55,110 bases of DNA from Caldilineaceae bacterium SB0661_bin_34 (GTDB lineage Bacteria > Chloroflexota > Anaerolineae > Caldilineales > Caldilineaceae), in assembly GCA_009841145.1 (NCBI GenBank), contig VXMJ01000012.1:1-55110 (forward strand), given 5' to 3'. Positions 32,614-41,199 of the stretch are shown here, one piece after another. The notes under the pieces are model-generated. The model saw only the letters and a program-made list of their open reading frames with translations, searched no databases and was not told the DNA's origin. The stretch's first letter is position 1. Each line of letters opens with the position of its first letter. A program made the position numbers and the translations under genes.

Positions 32614-34053
32614 TCAGGCAGCCTGTTTGGTCTCCAGGAGGATTTCGTGTTCGGGACGTTGGGTGTAGAAATCATCCAGGGGGAAGCACCCCGAAATCAA
32701 TCCCATGCGGGGTGCCGTGGTGCAGTCGCTGAATGTGCGGCAGATCAGCTTGCGCTGCAGGGGCCGGCCCGCCAGCACGTCCGCCGGCATGTCGGGATAG
32801 GACAGGACCATGCGGCCCAGCCCCACGAAGTCCGCCATCCGTCTGCGCACCACGGCCTGGGCCACGTGGGGGAGCCATTCCTGGAGATAGGAATAGCCGG
32901 AGCCGACCGTCACCATGTCGGGACAGCGTTGCTTGAGCACGGCGGCAGCCTGCACCTGCCGGGCAACGCCGGCCAACGGATCCTCCGGTGGCCGGTAGCC
33001 GTCCGACGGCGGGAACAGGGCCGGCCGCTGGATGTGCGGCACGTAGTAGGGACTGCCGGCGGTCAGGTTCACCAGCCGGATGTCCAGATCCCGGAGCAGG
33101 TTCAGGAAGGGCACCGTCTCATCCAGATCCAGGCCGGTTCCGGTGGCATCACCGCCAAAGGCATGGTGGTAGCTGTCGGTTTCCAGCTCCGGCACGCCCT
33201 GACCTTCCAGGTCCGGGTCCGGACGGAAGGGAACGAAATCGAACGCGCTCAGGCGGACACCGATCAACAGTCCCGGCGCCTCGCTGCGGATGCCTTCGAC
33301 GATTGTGCGTAGGAAACGCGTTCGGTTCTCGAAACTGCCGCCAAAGTCCCCGGGCCGGTCGTAGGCGCTCAGGAACTCGTGGCCCAGATAGCCGTGGCAG
33401 TGTTTGATGTCGACGAACTGGAAACCGATGTCCCGCGCGCGCCGGGCCGCAGTCAGAAAGTCGTCGATGAGACGCCGGATGTCATCGTCGCTCATCAACA
33501 CGGCGTCGGGTCCCAGGTGGAACTTTGCGTCCAGGACAGGATGGGGGTAGAGCGTCCAGGGCTCCATGTGGGCCTTGTCGTTGGGCCGGGCGAAGCGTCC
33601 CGAATGGGTCAGTTGCAGCCCCACCAGCAAATCGTCGGACTTGCCGAAGCACTCCTCGTGCGCGGCCACCAGCGTCTCGCGCAAGCCGCCGATGGACGCC
33701 ATCGAGTCGGCGGTCAACATCAACTGGTTGGGGTTGGCACGGCCGTCCGGCCGAACCGCAACCGCCTCGCCGCCCCAAATCAGCTTGGCGCCGCTAGCCC
33801 CGAACCGTGTCCAGCGCCGCTTCACCAGTTCGGTGGGCTTGCCATCCTCGGTGCCGTCCCAGCCCTCCATCGGGTGGATGCAGAAGCGGTTGCCGATGAT
33901 CAGTCCGTGGACTTCGCAGGTCTGCGCGAGCGGTGCCTGGGCGCCGGTCTCGAGTGTTTCGTCGAACGGCAGATCGATGTCCCGTTCGGACAGGTAGCGG
34001 CTGAAGAGGGCTGGCGTCCGCAATTGGGCTACGCGACGCAGGCGTGGTGGCAT
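32614..34053 (-). CDS. Old-yellow-enzyme-type NADH:flavin oxidoreductase
   Basis: 479 residues, longer than a plain OYE (about 360). The FMN barrel shows [47 protein letters not shown] with the His-x-Gly substrate/flavin motif, [20 protein letters not shown], the [11 protein letters not shown] strand and [17 protein letters not shown]-terminal Cys set (C-R-T-F-S-D-C then G-C) recalls the Fe-S site of dienoyl-CoA-reductase-type members but is not a full match. These enzymes reduce activated C=C bonds or nitro groups. Here, reduction of an unsaturated uronic-acid product is a plausible but unproven task. It is followed by the MetE-like gene (58 bp). Confidence 0.88.
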   Translation of the reverse strand: MPPRLRRVAQLRTPALFSRYLSERDIDLPFDETLETGAQAPLAQTCEVHGLIIGNRFCIHPMEGWDGTEDGKPTELVKRRWTRFGASGAKLIWGGEAVAVRPDGRANPNQLMLTADSMASIGGLRETLVAAHEECFGKSDDLLVGLQLTHSGRFARPNDKAHMEPWTLYPHPVLDAKFHLGPDAVLMSDDDIRRLIDDFLTAARRARDIGFQFVDIKHCHGYLGHEFLSAYDRPGDFGGSFENRTRFLRTIVEGIRSEAPGLLIGVRLSAFDFVPFRPDPDLEGQGVPELETDSYHHAFGGDATGTGLDLDETVPFLNLLRDLDIRLVNLTAGSPYYVPHIQRPALFPPSDGYRPPEDPLAGVARQVQAAAVLKQRCPDMVTVGSGYSYLQEWLPHVAQAVVRRRMADFVGLGRMVLSYPDMPADVLAGRPLQRKLICRTFSDCTTAPRMGLISGCFPLDDFYTQRPEHEILLETKQAA

Positions 34054-34192
34054 GGAAGGTTCCTTGGAGGCTGTTCAGGCAACTGGATTCCGCTCGGGAT
34101 TGCTTGGTCGGCCCACGGTGCCTGATCCGGGCCGGCAGAACCCATGGGTATGCACGCGGGCGGGGCCGTTGCCGGTTCGGATGTCCGGAAGC

Positions 34193-34966
34193 CTAAAGCC
34201 GATGCATGTGGAATCCGCCGTCGACCCGGATCACCTCGCCCGTGGAGAAGGGCAGGGCCCCGCCGGCGATGGCAGCGACCGCCTTGCCGATGTCCTCGGG
34301 TTGGCCCCAGCGTGGAATCGGTGTCAGTCCGTCGTCGATCAGGGCATCGTACCTGGCCTTGACGCCGCGCGTCATGTCGGTCTCAATCATCCCGGGCTGG
34401 ATCTCGTACACGTTGATGCCCCACGGGCTGAGGCAATCCGCCAGCAGGGCGGTCATCATGGTCATGCCGGCCTTGGAGATGCAGTATTCGGAGCGGTTGG
34501 TACTGCTTGTGAAGCCGCTGATGGAGCCAATGTTGACGATTTGGCCGGGGCTGCCGCCGGAGTCGACCCTGTCGACCATGTGCCGGGCCAGGGTTTGGGT
34601 CAGGAACAGCGGGCCCTTGAGGTTGACGTCCATGACCTCGTCATAGCTGGCCTCTCCCATCTCCAACAGGTCCATCCGTTGGCGCGGCGCCATGCCCGCG
34701 TTGTTCACGAGCAAGTCCAGGGTTCCGCAGGCGTCCAGGGTGGCTGCGGCCACCTCCGCACGGCTGGCGGGATCGGCGATGTTGCCGGGTACCAGCGTGG
34801 CTTCGCCGCCCGCGTCACGCGCGCCGGCCGCAGCCTCCTCGGCCGCTTCCCGGTTGCTGCGGAAATTGATGGCAACATGCCAACCCTCCGCCGCCAGGGC
34901 CAGGACGATCCCCCGCCCGATGCCCCGGCCACCGCCTGTGACCAGAGCCTGTCGCCGATTACTCAT
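34193..34966 (-). CDS. SDR-family oxidoreductase (FabG-like)
   Basis: 257 residues, a classical short-chain dehydrogenase. The cofactor loop is ALVTGGGRGIGRGIVLAL, NNAG is intact, and the catalytic Ser, Tyr and Lys lie in NIGSISGFTSSTNRSEYCISKAG. The C-terminus, GEVIRVDGGFHMHRL, is typical. It overlaps the end of the GH88 gene by 8 bp, so the two are co-translated. In a glycan-breakdown cluster, reduction of a keto-sugar acid from the released unsaturated uronic acid is the most likely role. The fatty-acid annotation would be misleading here. Confidence 0.9.
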   Translation of the reverse strand: MSNRRQALVTGGGRGIGRGIVLALAAEGWHVAINFRSNREAAEEAAAGARDAGGEATLVPGNIADPASRAEVAAATLDACGTLDLLVNNAGMAPRQRMDLLEMGEASYDEVMDVNLKGPLFLTQTLARHMVDRVDSGGSPGQIVNIGSISGFTSSTNRSEYCISKAGMTMMTALLADCLSPWGINVYEIQPGMIETDMTRGVKARYDALIDDGLTPIPRWGQPEDIGKAVAAIAGGALPFSTGEVIRVDGGFHMHRL

Positions 34967-36089
34967 ACTCCATTGCCCGGGACAGGGCCTCCAGAAAGAA
35001 GTAGTCGCCCCACATCACACTTTCGTTGACCCCCAACCCCTTGCGACGCAGGTAAATGCCATGTCGCATGATGCCTTCCCAACCGTCAACCCCTTCCGCC
35101 AGGAATTCCGGACCGGTGAGGGTTTCCATAATTTGACAGGCGTATTCGTGGTAGGCACGCGCTCGAACCGGATCGCTAACCAACCGGGCCAACTGGAAGA
35201 AGCCGCAGGCACCGATCGCCGCGGCCGAACTTTCGTAGCGGGAAGCTGGATTTGCCTCGGTCCAGTCGTTGGGAGGGACGCCATCGTGCTGCGTGTGCTC
35301 CATGTAGTACTGGGCGTTCAATTCCGCGGTTTGCAGGAAACGCGAGTCGCCGGTGTAGGTGTACACCGTGCCGAACCCGTACATCGACCAAGTCAGACCC
35401 CGTGCCCACGAGGAGTCGTCGCGCCACCCGTGGTGGGTGGTTTGCCGCAGGAAGGCACCGGTCTCCAGATCGAAAATGCCCTCATGCGATGTGCTGCCGT
35501 CTCCGCGCACCAAATACCGGCGGGACGTGTGGCAGTGGGCATGTACCTTGTTCCAGAGTTCCTCGTCGCCGGTGGCCAGAGCTGCGTGGAAGATGATGCC
35601 GACGTTCATCATGATGTCGATGAAGATGCTCTCGTCGGAAACGAAGGAGCGCAGATACTGCCCTTTCTCCTTGAAGCGCATGCCCATGGTCTGGCCGGCC
35701 TGGACGATCACGTCCTGCAGGGCCTCGTCACCGGTTTCGTCGTGCCAGCGCTTCCAGGAGGACCAGAAGATGAACCCCAGGTCGTGAACGTTCCGGTCGT
35801 GTTCCCGACCCCGCAGCAGGTTGGAATAGTGGATGGCTGTGTCCCGCCAGAAGGGATCCCGCGTATGGCGGTAGAGAATCCACATTTGTCCCGCCACGAA
35901 CCCCTCGCACCAGTTGGTCCATGCCTCCCCCTCGTGGTTCCAGCGGCCGTTCCTGGTGTAGAGGGGCAGGAGGTCGGGATGGCGCTCCGTCAGGTTGCGA
36001 ACCTGTATCTCGGCAAAGGCGAGCGCCCTGTTGCACCGTTCCTTCAGGTCGGCCGGCACAGGCAACGGGTCGCGCGGGCTTACTTGCAT
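34959..36089 (-). CDS. Unsaturated glucuronyl hydrolase, glycoside hydrolase family 88
   Basis: 376 residues from the ATG at 36089; a GTG at 36113 is less likely. The helical toroid pattern of GH88 is clear: NWCEGFVAGQMW, NVHDLGFIFWSSW, SDESIFIDIMMN and WARGLTWSMYGFGTVYTYTG. Asp103 (HDLGF) and Asp158 (FIDIMMN) fit the two catalytic aspartates known for UGL. The enzyme hydrates the double bond of the unsaturated uronic acid at the end of lyase-made oligosaccharides, releasing it as a keto acid. No signal peptide is seen, so it acts in the cytoplasm after import. It begins the minus-strand cluster, opposite the redox fusion gene. Confidence 0.93.
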   Translation of the reverse strand: MQVSPRDPLPVPADLKERCNRALAFAEIQVRNLTERHPDLLPLYTRNGRWNHEGEAWTNWCEGFVAGQMWILYRHTRDPFWRDTAIHYSNLLRGREHDRNVHDLGFIFWSSWKRWHDETGDEALQDVIVQAGQTMGMRFKEKGQYLRSFVSDESIFIDIMMNVGIIFHAALATGDEELWNKVHAHCHTSRRYLVRGDGSTSHEGIFDLETGAFLRQTTHHGWRDDSSWARGLTWSMYGFGTVYTYTGDSRFLQTAELNAQYYMEHTQHDGVPPNDWTEANPASRYESSAAAIGACGFFQLARLVSDPVRARAYHEYACQIMETLTGPEFLAEGVDGWEGIMRHGIYLRRKGLGVNESVMWGDYFFLEALSRAMEYE

Positions 36090-36128
36090 AGGGTGGATTC
36101 CGGGTGTTGGCACGGTGGGGATTGGCTG

Positions 36129-36137
36129 AGTCTAGCA
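36129..36137 (-). promoter_or_regulatory. Candidate extended -10 for the glycan catabolic cluster
   Basis: On the minus strand TGCTAGACT (36137-36129) fits TGn-TAtAaT loosely as an extended -10, 40 bp before the GH88 start. No good -35 is visible. It lies in the 196-bp divergent gap shared with the thioredoxin-reductase-like gene. Confidence 0.3.
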
Positions 36138-36220
36138 TGGTGATACACCGGAATCCCCGTGGGACCGCAGCGGTTTCCCAGGGGTGTCCGCGATCGGATT
36201 CCGCGGTTCGCGGACTGCTC

Positions 36221-36226
36221 TACAAT
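36221..36226 (+). promoter_or_regulatory. Candidate -10 for the glutaredoxin-thioredoxin reductase fusion gene
   Basis: TACAAT lies about 60 bp before the proposed GTG start. The same hexamer occurs before the aldo/keto reductase gene. A clear -35 is not seen. Confidence 0.35.
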
Positions 36227-36285
36227 CGGTTCGAGTTTCAGGGGCGGCGTCACTGCGTCGCCTGCTTCCCGGGTGGTGCTTCATT

Positions 36286-37527
36286 GTGGCTGTCTCTTCG
36301 CCAATCGTCTATGGCGCTCATTGGTGCCCGGACTGCCGTCGCGCCAAATCGTTCCTCGGTGATCACCAAATCCCTTATGTCTGGGTCAACATCGAGGAGG
36401 ATGAGGCAGCGGAACAGCTGGTGATCCGCCTCAACGAGGGCAAGCGGATCATTCCCACGATCGTGTTCGACGACGGCACGCGCCTCGTTGAGCCCAGTAA
36501 CGCCGAACTTGCCGCCAAGCTGGGCCTCAAGACAACGGTCGATCGCAAGTTCTGGCCCCTGATCTGCATTGGTGCCGGTCCGGCGGCGCTCGTGGCCTCG
36601 ATCTACACCACCCGCGAGGGTATCGACACGCTGCTGTTGGAACGGGGTGCGCCTGGCGGCCAAGCCACCCGCACGTTCAGCTACGAAAACGTGCCGGGTT
36701 TCCCTGACGGAGTCGATGGCAGCGAGTTTGCGCAAAGGCTTCTGGCACAGGCCCGGCGCTTTGGCGGCCAGGTCCTGGAGGCGGTCGATGTGGTGTCGGT
36801 GCTGAGGAACGATCCGTTCCTGACCGTACGGACCGGCACCGGGGATGAGTACACGGCCCATGCCGTCCTGCTCGCGTCCGGCAGCCGATATCGCACGCTG
36901 GGGGTGCCCGGGGAAGCGGACTTCATCGGTGCCGGCATTCACTTTTGTTCCACCTGCGACGGTCCGTTCTACCGCGACAAGGCGGTAGCGGTGATCGGAG
37001 GCGGCAACAGCGCGGCCGAAGAGGCCGTCCACCTGACGCGGTTTGCCTCAAGCGTTACCGTGCTGGTGCGCGGAAGCGAGTTCAAGGCATCGCCGGCCGT
37101 GGTGGAGAAGTTGACGGCAACCCCGGCCGTGGAGGTGCGCTATCGCACCGAGGTGGGTGCTTTTCGGGGTCGGGGAGGTCATTTGACAGCATTGCAACTG
37201 AACACGTCGGCGGGAGAGGGCGCGGAGTCGCTGGATGTGGACGGTGCCTTTGTCTTTGTGGGCCTCGAACCCAACACGGAATACCTGAACGGTCTGGAAG
37301 TCGTGCGCGACCAATGGGGATTCATCGAGACGGGGCATGCCCTGGAACATGCCAATGTGCCGCTGGCCCGGTTTGGTGGCCGGCGACCCTTTATGCTTGA
37401 GACCAGTGTGCCCGGCGTGTTTGCAGCCGGTGATGTCAGGGCTGGCAGCACCAAGCAGGTTGCGGCCGCGGTGGGTGAAGGAGCGACGGCGGCCCTGGCC
37501 ATTCGCGACTTTCTGAAGTCGGTTTGA
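36286..37527 (+). CDS. Glutaredoxin-thioredoxin reductase fusion
   Basis: 413 residues from the GTG at 36286, a choice made because the glutaredoxin fold begins there (VSSPIVYGAHWCPDCRRAK); longer starts exist. Residues about 1-80 are a NrdH/glutaredoxin domain with active site CPDC and the cis-Pro segment IIPTIVFDDG. Residues about 88-413 are a thioredoxin reductase: FAD loop ICIGAGPAALVASIY, redox CSTC in HFCSTCDGPFYRDK, NAD(P) loop AVIGGGNSAAEEAVHL, and C-terminal GVFAAGDVRAGSTKQVAAAVGEG. The usual HRRxxxR phosphate-binding motif is replaced by VLVRGSEFKAS, so NADPH preference is uncertain. The fused glutaredoxin could accept electrons directly from the CSTC site. A Rieske protein gene follows. 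Confidence 0.88.
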   Translation: MAVSSPIVYGAHWCPDCRRAKSFLGDHQIPYVWVNIEEDEAAEQLVIRLNEGKRIIPTIVFDDGTRLVEPSNAELAAKLGLKTTVDRKFWPLICIGAGPAALVASIYTTREGIDTLLLERGAPGGQATRTFSYENVPGFPDGVDGSEFAQRLLAQARRFGGQVLEAVDVVSVLRNDPFLTVRTGTGDEYTAHAVLLASGSRYRTLGVPGEADFIGAGIHFCSTCDGPFYRDKAVAVIGGGNSAAEEAVHLTRFASSVTVLVRGSEFKASPAVVEKLTATPAVEVRYRTEVGAFRGRGGHLTALQLNTSAGEGAESLDVDGAFVFVGLEPNTEYLNGLEVVRDQWGFIETGHALEHANVPLARFGGRRPFMLETSVPGVFAAGDVRAGSTKQVAAAVGEGATAALAIRDFLKSV

Positions 37528-37590
37528 AGGACCTGCCTGGCGGACACACCAACGAGACTTAACCACATTGGATTCCGGGATGGACCATAG

Positions 37591-39378
37591 ATGAACACTT
37601 CCAGTATTTCGGCCAACGGCCACGGGGCGGATTGGCAGTACACGATGCCCGTGGCGGAGTTGATGGAACAGCAACTGGCGACGGCCCGCGTGGGGGACTA
37701 CACGGTGGCGCTGGTCTATCACAAGGACCAGGTGCATGCGATCGACAACCGGTGCCCCCACATGGGCTACCCCATGGACCGCGGCTCGGTCCGCAATGGT
37801 CTGATTACCTGCCATTGGCACCACGCGCGGTTCGACCTGCAATCGGGTGGGGCCTTTGACCTGTGGGCGGACGATGTGCCGACGTTTCCGGTGGATGTTC
37901 GGGATGGCGGCATCTGGGTCGATGTGGCCTCCACGCTGGATCGGGTGGCCCACAGCGAGGAGCGCCTGCAGATGGGCATGGAGCGCAGCCTGTCCCTGGT
38001 GGTGGGCAAGGCGGTCATCCTGCTGGAGGAACGCAACCTGATCGATCGCATCTTGGCGACGGGCCTCCGCTTCGGGTGCGAAAACCGCAACGAGGGCTGG
38101 GGACAGGGCCTGACCATCCTGGGCTGCATGGCCAGCATGCTGGACGGCCTGCCGCGCGAGCAGCGAGCGTTGGCGTTGTCGCACGGATTGGCCGCAGTCG
38201 CCGGCGACAGTGCGGGTTCCGCCCGGCGCTTCCTGGTCCAGTCCCTGCCCGACACAACCGATGACCTGGATCTGCTCAAGACCTGGTTCAGGGAGTTCAT
38301 CGAAGTCCGGGACACGGAAGGGGCGGAACGCTGCGTCGTGTCCGCGATCCGCAGCGGTGCCGACGGTCCTTTCCTGATGGACATGTTGGCCTCCGCCATC
38401 CTGGACCACCGCTACATCGACACCGGCCATCCGATGGACTTCTGCAACCGCGCCTTCCACATGCTGGACATGACCGGGTGGACCGAAACGGAGTTGGTGC
38501 TGTCGAGTCTGGTGCGCTTGGTTGCGGGTGCCATGCGCATGGAGGAGTCCCATGCCTGGCGCCACCCGGACGACCTCATTGAAATCCTGAACCGGGCATT
38601 CGCGGAACTGCCTGCCGCCTACGCCGAGGAAGGATCCGCGGAACCCCGGGAGACGGGGGCTTCAACCTTGGTGGAAACCGTGCTGTCCGGGCATCCCAAC
38701 GAACCCGCGCTGGCCGTGGCTGCCTGCCTCGATGCCCTGCGTGCCGGGCTGTCCGGGGAAGGACTGGCCGTGCATATCTGCTACGCGGCCGCGATGCGCA
38801 TCGCGCGCTTCCATACCAGCAATGAAATCGGGGACTGGGACACGGCCCTGCACACCTTCACGTTCGGCATGGCGGTGCTCCAGGCCTACCAGCGTGCACC
38901 CTCGGCCGACATGCTGAGGGGGATTCTGGACACGGCCATGAGCGTGCACCTGGACCGGTTCCTGAACATCCCAGCCCAGCGTATTCCCACCCCGGCCGAC
39001 GGACCGGGACCGGAAGAGCCGTTTGGGGAGCGGTTGAACGACCTGCTGGATCAGCAGTACCGGGTCAATCAGTCGGGCCAGATGGTGGCCGACCACTGCA
39101 CGAACGAGGCCGGCCAAAATGAGGTCCGCGCCGCGCTCAAGGAGGCATTGCTGCGGGAGGACCGGGACTTCCACACCATCCAGTGTGTGGAGGCGGCCCT
39201 AACCCTACACGACCAGCTTCGGCGAAACTGGTCCCACTGTGATTGGCTCGATCCTGTCATTCCGCTGGTGGCAGCGGCCCGCTACCTGGCGGCCCATGCT
39301 CCCACCATGAGGGCGCAGGGCCAGACATTCGGGATTGCGTTGCGCCTGCACCGGGGCGAGGACCTTGCCGTCGGCTGA
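37591..39378 (+). CDS. Rieske 2Fe-2S domain fused to a large uncharacterised helical domain
   Basis: 595 residues. The N-terminal Rieske domain (about 15-112) has both cluster motifs: Cys55-x-His57 in NRCPHMGYPMD and Cys74-x2-His77 in LITCHWHHARFD. About 480 residues follow that are nearly all helical and belong to no domain I can name. They contain many His, Asp and Glu residues in helix-friendly places (DHRYIDTGHPMDFCNRAFHM at about 272-291, ESHAWRHP at about 319-326, FHTSNEIGDWDTALHTF at about 407-423). This could be a metal or haem site fed by the Rieske cluster. The gene lies 63 bp after the glutaredoxin-reductase fusion. Both may form a redox chain, but that is inference. Confidence 0.85.
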   Translation: MNTSSISANGHGADWQYTMPVAELMEQQLATARVGDYTVALVYHKDQVHAIDNRCPHMGYPMDRGSVRNGLITCHWHHARFDLQSGGAFDLWADDVPTFPVDVRDGGIWVDVASTLDRVAHSEERLQMGMERSLSLVVGKAVILLEERNLIDRILATGLRFGCENRNEGWGQGLTILGCMASMLDGLPREQRALALSHGLAAVAGDSAGSARRFLVQSLPDTTDDLDLLKTWFREFIEVRDTEGAERCVVSAIRSGADGPFLMDMLASAILDHRYIDTGHPMDFCNRAFHMLDMTGWTETELVLSSLVRLVAGAMRMEESHAWRHPDDLIEILNRAFAELPAAYAEEGSAEPRETGASTLVETVLSGHPNEPALAVAACLDALRAGLSGEGLAVHICYAAAMRIARFHTSNEIGDWDTALHTFTFGMAVLQAYQRAPSADMLRGILDTAMSVHLDRFLNIPAQRIPTPADGPGPEEPFGERLNDLLDQQYRVNQSGQMVADHCTNEAGQNEVRAALKEALLREDRDFHTIQCVEAALTLHDQLRRNWSHCDWLDPVIPLVAAARYLAAHAPTMRAQGQTFGIALRLHRGEDLAVG

Positions 39379-39396
39379 ATCCGAGCATGTGTGATT

Positions 39397-39443
39397 CGGG
39401 TTCCGGTCGGACCAGTCTATCGGGTTGGGCTGGCCGGAACCCG
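39397..39443. terminator. Bidirectional-type stem-loop between convergent genes
   Basis: CGGGTTCCGG (39397-39406) and CCGGAACCCG (39434-39443) form a perfect 10-bp stem with a 27-nt loop in the 149-bp gap between the Rieske gene and the TPR gene, which converge. It may stop transcription from both sides. Confidence 0.5.
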
Positions 39444-39527
39444 GCGCTTGACAGCCGTTGGTGTCCCTGGCAGCGGCTGCGCCACGATGATGGCACTCTA
39501 AGCCGACTACCGCCGGCCTCGGTTCTA

Positions 39528-40967
39528 CTAAACCGCAACCGCGGCCATCAGATCGTTCAGGGCTCCCGCCTCCGGGGAATCCGGGTCAGCCAGCTGCCAG
39601 TTTCGAGCCACGTCCTCCAACAGGGCATGGGCGGAATCGGCATCCCCGGCCTCCGCCTTGACGCGGGCCAGCCAAAAGCGGTCCCGCACGGACGGACGGC
39701 GTGCCAGCCGTTCTTCCAACGCCGCCATCGCGCGCGGGTAATGACCGCCTCGGACCAGGGCTTCGACCAGAGTGTCCTCGAATACTTCACGCTGGGCATG
39801 ACTACCGCCGATACGGACCAATTGGGGCATTACCGGTTCGAGACAGGCAATCGCAGCGGTGTAGTCCCCGGCGGTGAAGTGGGCGATGCCGTCGACCAGG
39901 GGCAGTGTCATGTCCCTGTGGAGTGCTTCCCCCGCCTCCGCCTGACGGTTTAGACGTTGCTTCATGCGCTTGATGCTTGCCATATCGCCGGTGGCGGCAA
40001 ATGCCAAAGCCGCATGCGCATCCCGGAAGGCCGGGCCGGGGGTGTCGATGGCCACCTCTGCCTGGTCCCGAATCAGCCCTGTATCCAGTGCGGGTTCGGC
40101 ACGGCCGTACAGCCTCATGCGCCACATGAGCGAGGCACTGTCCGCCAATGTGCCCGGATCCCGCTGTTCCACGGTTGGGCCAATGGCTTCCCTGTACAGT
40201 TCAACGGCCTCGTCATACCGGCCCAGGGCGAGTTCGAACAACGCTTGGTGCCACGACAGGTGGACGTTGAACGGTGAACGACGGTCGTAGGATTGAAGCC
40301 AGCCACCCAGGAAATCGCTGCCGGATCCGGCGTTGCCCTGCTCAAAGTGGGCATGTGCAATGGAATGGGCGGCGTGGCCGCTGGTGGGCCGCTGGGCCAG
40401 GGAGCGTTCCGCCAGGGCCAAGGCCTCGCTGAACAGCCCGACTTCATGGTGCGCGAACGCGTAGTGGCTCAGGAATGCCCAGTCGTCGCCGTAGCTGGGC
40501 GCCAGGGACTTCAGCAGCGGGAAATAGACACTGGGGAAGTCTTTGACGCCAGCCCCGCTGCAGCCAAGGGTGTACAGCCGATTGACCGCCCGCAGGATCA
40601 TGGCGTCGCGGGGAAACCGGTCAAGGTGGGCGTGCATGGCAGTGCGGGCACGCGTTCCATGGCCATGGACGAAGAGCCAAATTGCTTCCACATGGGCTCG
40701 TTCGCGGGCAGTGGCGTTGCGGGCAAGTTCCCGGGCGCGGTTGGCGACCACGCGGTCCGAGCCATCGGCAATGCCCATCCGGAGGTACGCCAACGAGATG
40801 TGGGGGAGGGCAAAACCCTCATCGGCGGCAATCGCGTCCTCGAGTCTGGCTTCGGAACCGAAACTCTGCTCCAGTAGCAAGTCAAGGCCTTCAACGTAGT
40901 GTGTGGCCGCCTCCGCCGAAGAGGTGGTCAAGGCCAGGTCGAATCGATCACGGTGTCCTGCGTTCAT
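39528..40967 (-). CDS. TPR (TTC38-like) repeat protein
   Basis: 479 residues from the ATG at 40967; an in-frame ATG at 41155 could extend it, and no RBS settles the matter. The protein is made of helix pairs with TPR-like spacing (ALALAERSLAQRPTSGHAAHSIAHAHFEQGN, ALGRYDEAVELYREAIG, ALVRGGHYPRAMAALEERLA). The N-terminal part (SSAEAATHYVEGLDLLLEQS, ALPHISLAYLRMGIAD) resembles TTC38-type proteins found in bacteria and animals, whose role is unknown. No signal or membrane segment. It is followed on the same strand, reading upstream, by the lipoprotein gene. Confidence 0.75.
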   Translation of the reverse strand: MNAGHRDRFDLALTTSSAEAATHYVEGLDLLLEQSFGSEARLEDAIAADEGFALPHISLAYLRMGIADGSDRVVANRARELARNATARERAHVEAIWLFVHGHGTRARTAMHAHLDRFPRDAMILRAVNRLYTLGCSGAGVKDFPSVYFPLLKSLAPSYGDDWAFLSHYAFAHHEVGLFSEALALAERSLAQRPTSGHAAHSIAHAHFEQGNAGSGSDFLGGWLQSYDRRSPFNVHLSWHQALFELALGRYDEAVELYREAIGPTVEQRDPGTLADSASLMWRMRLYGRAEPALDTGLIRDQAEVAIDTPGPAFRDAHAALAFAATGDMASIKRMKQRLNRQAEAGEALHRDMTLPLVDGIAHFTAGDYTAAIACLEPVMPQLVRIGGSHAQREVFEDTLVEALVRGGHYPRAMAALEERLARRPSVRDRFWLARVKAEAGDADSAHALLEDVARNWQLADPDSPEAGALNDLMAAVAV

Positions 40968-41199
40968 CTTGATATTTGCCTTGTCGGTTGCAGCCTCGGT
41001 GCGATCTGGGAGAGCCAGCGGTTCATATGGGCTTCCATCCCCGGCTACCTCCGGTCCGAATGCCCCGGTGGCGAGCTGTGAGCCATGGGATCGCCGGACA
41101 TTGGAAGGCACGATAGCACACTGTTGTTGGCCCCTTTTGCCTCGGTTGTCGGTCATCGGAATCTTGCCCTTTGCCTGGGACCGGAAGTCGGCGGTCAGG

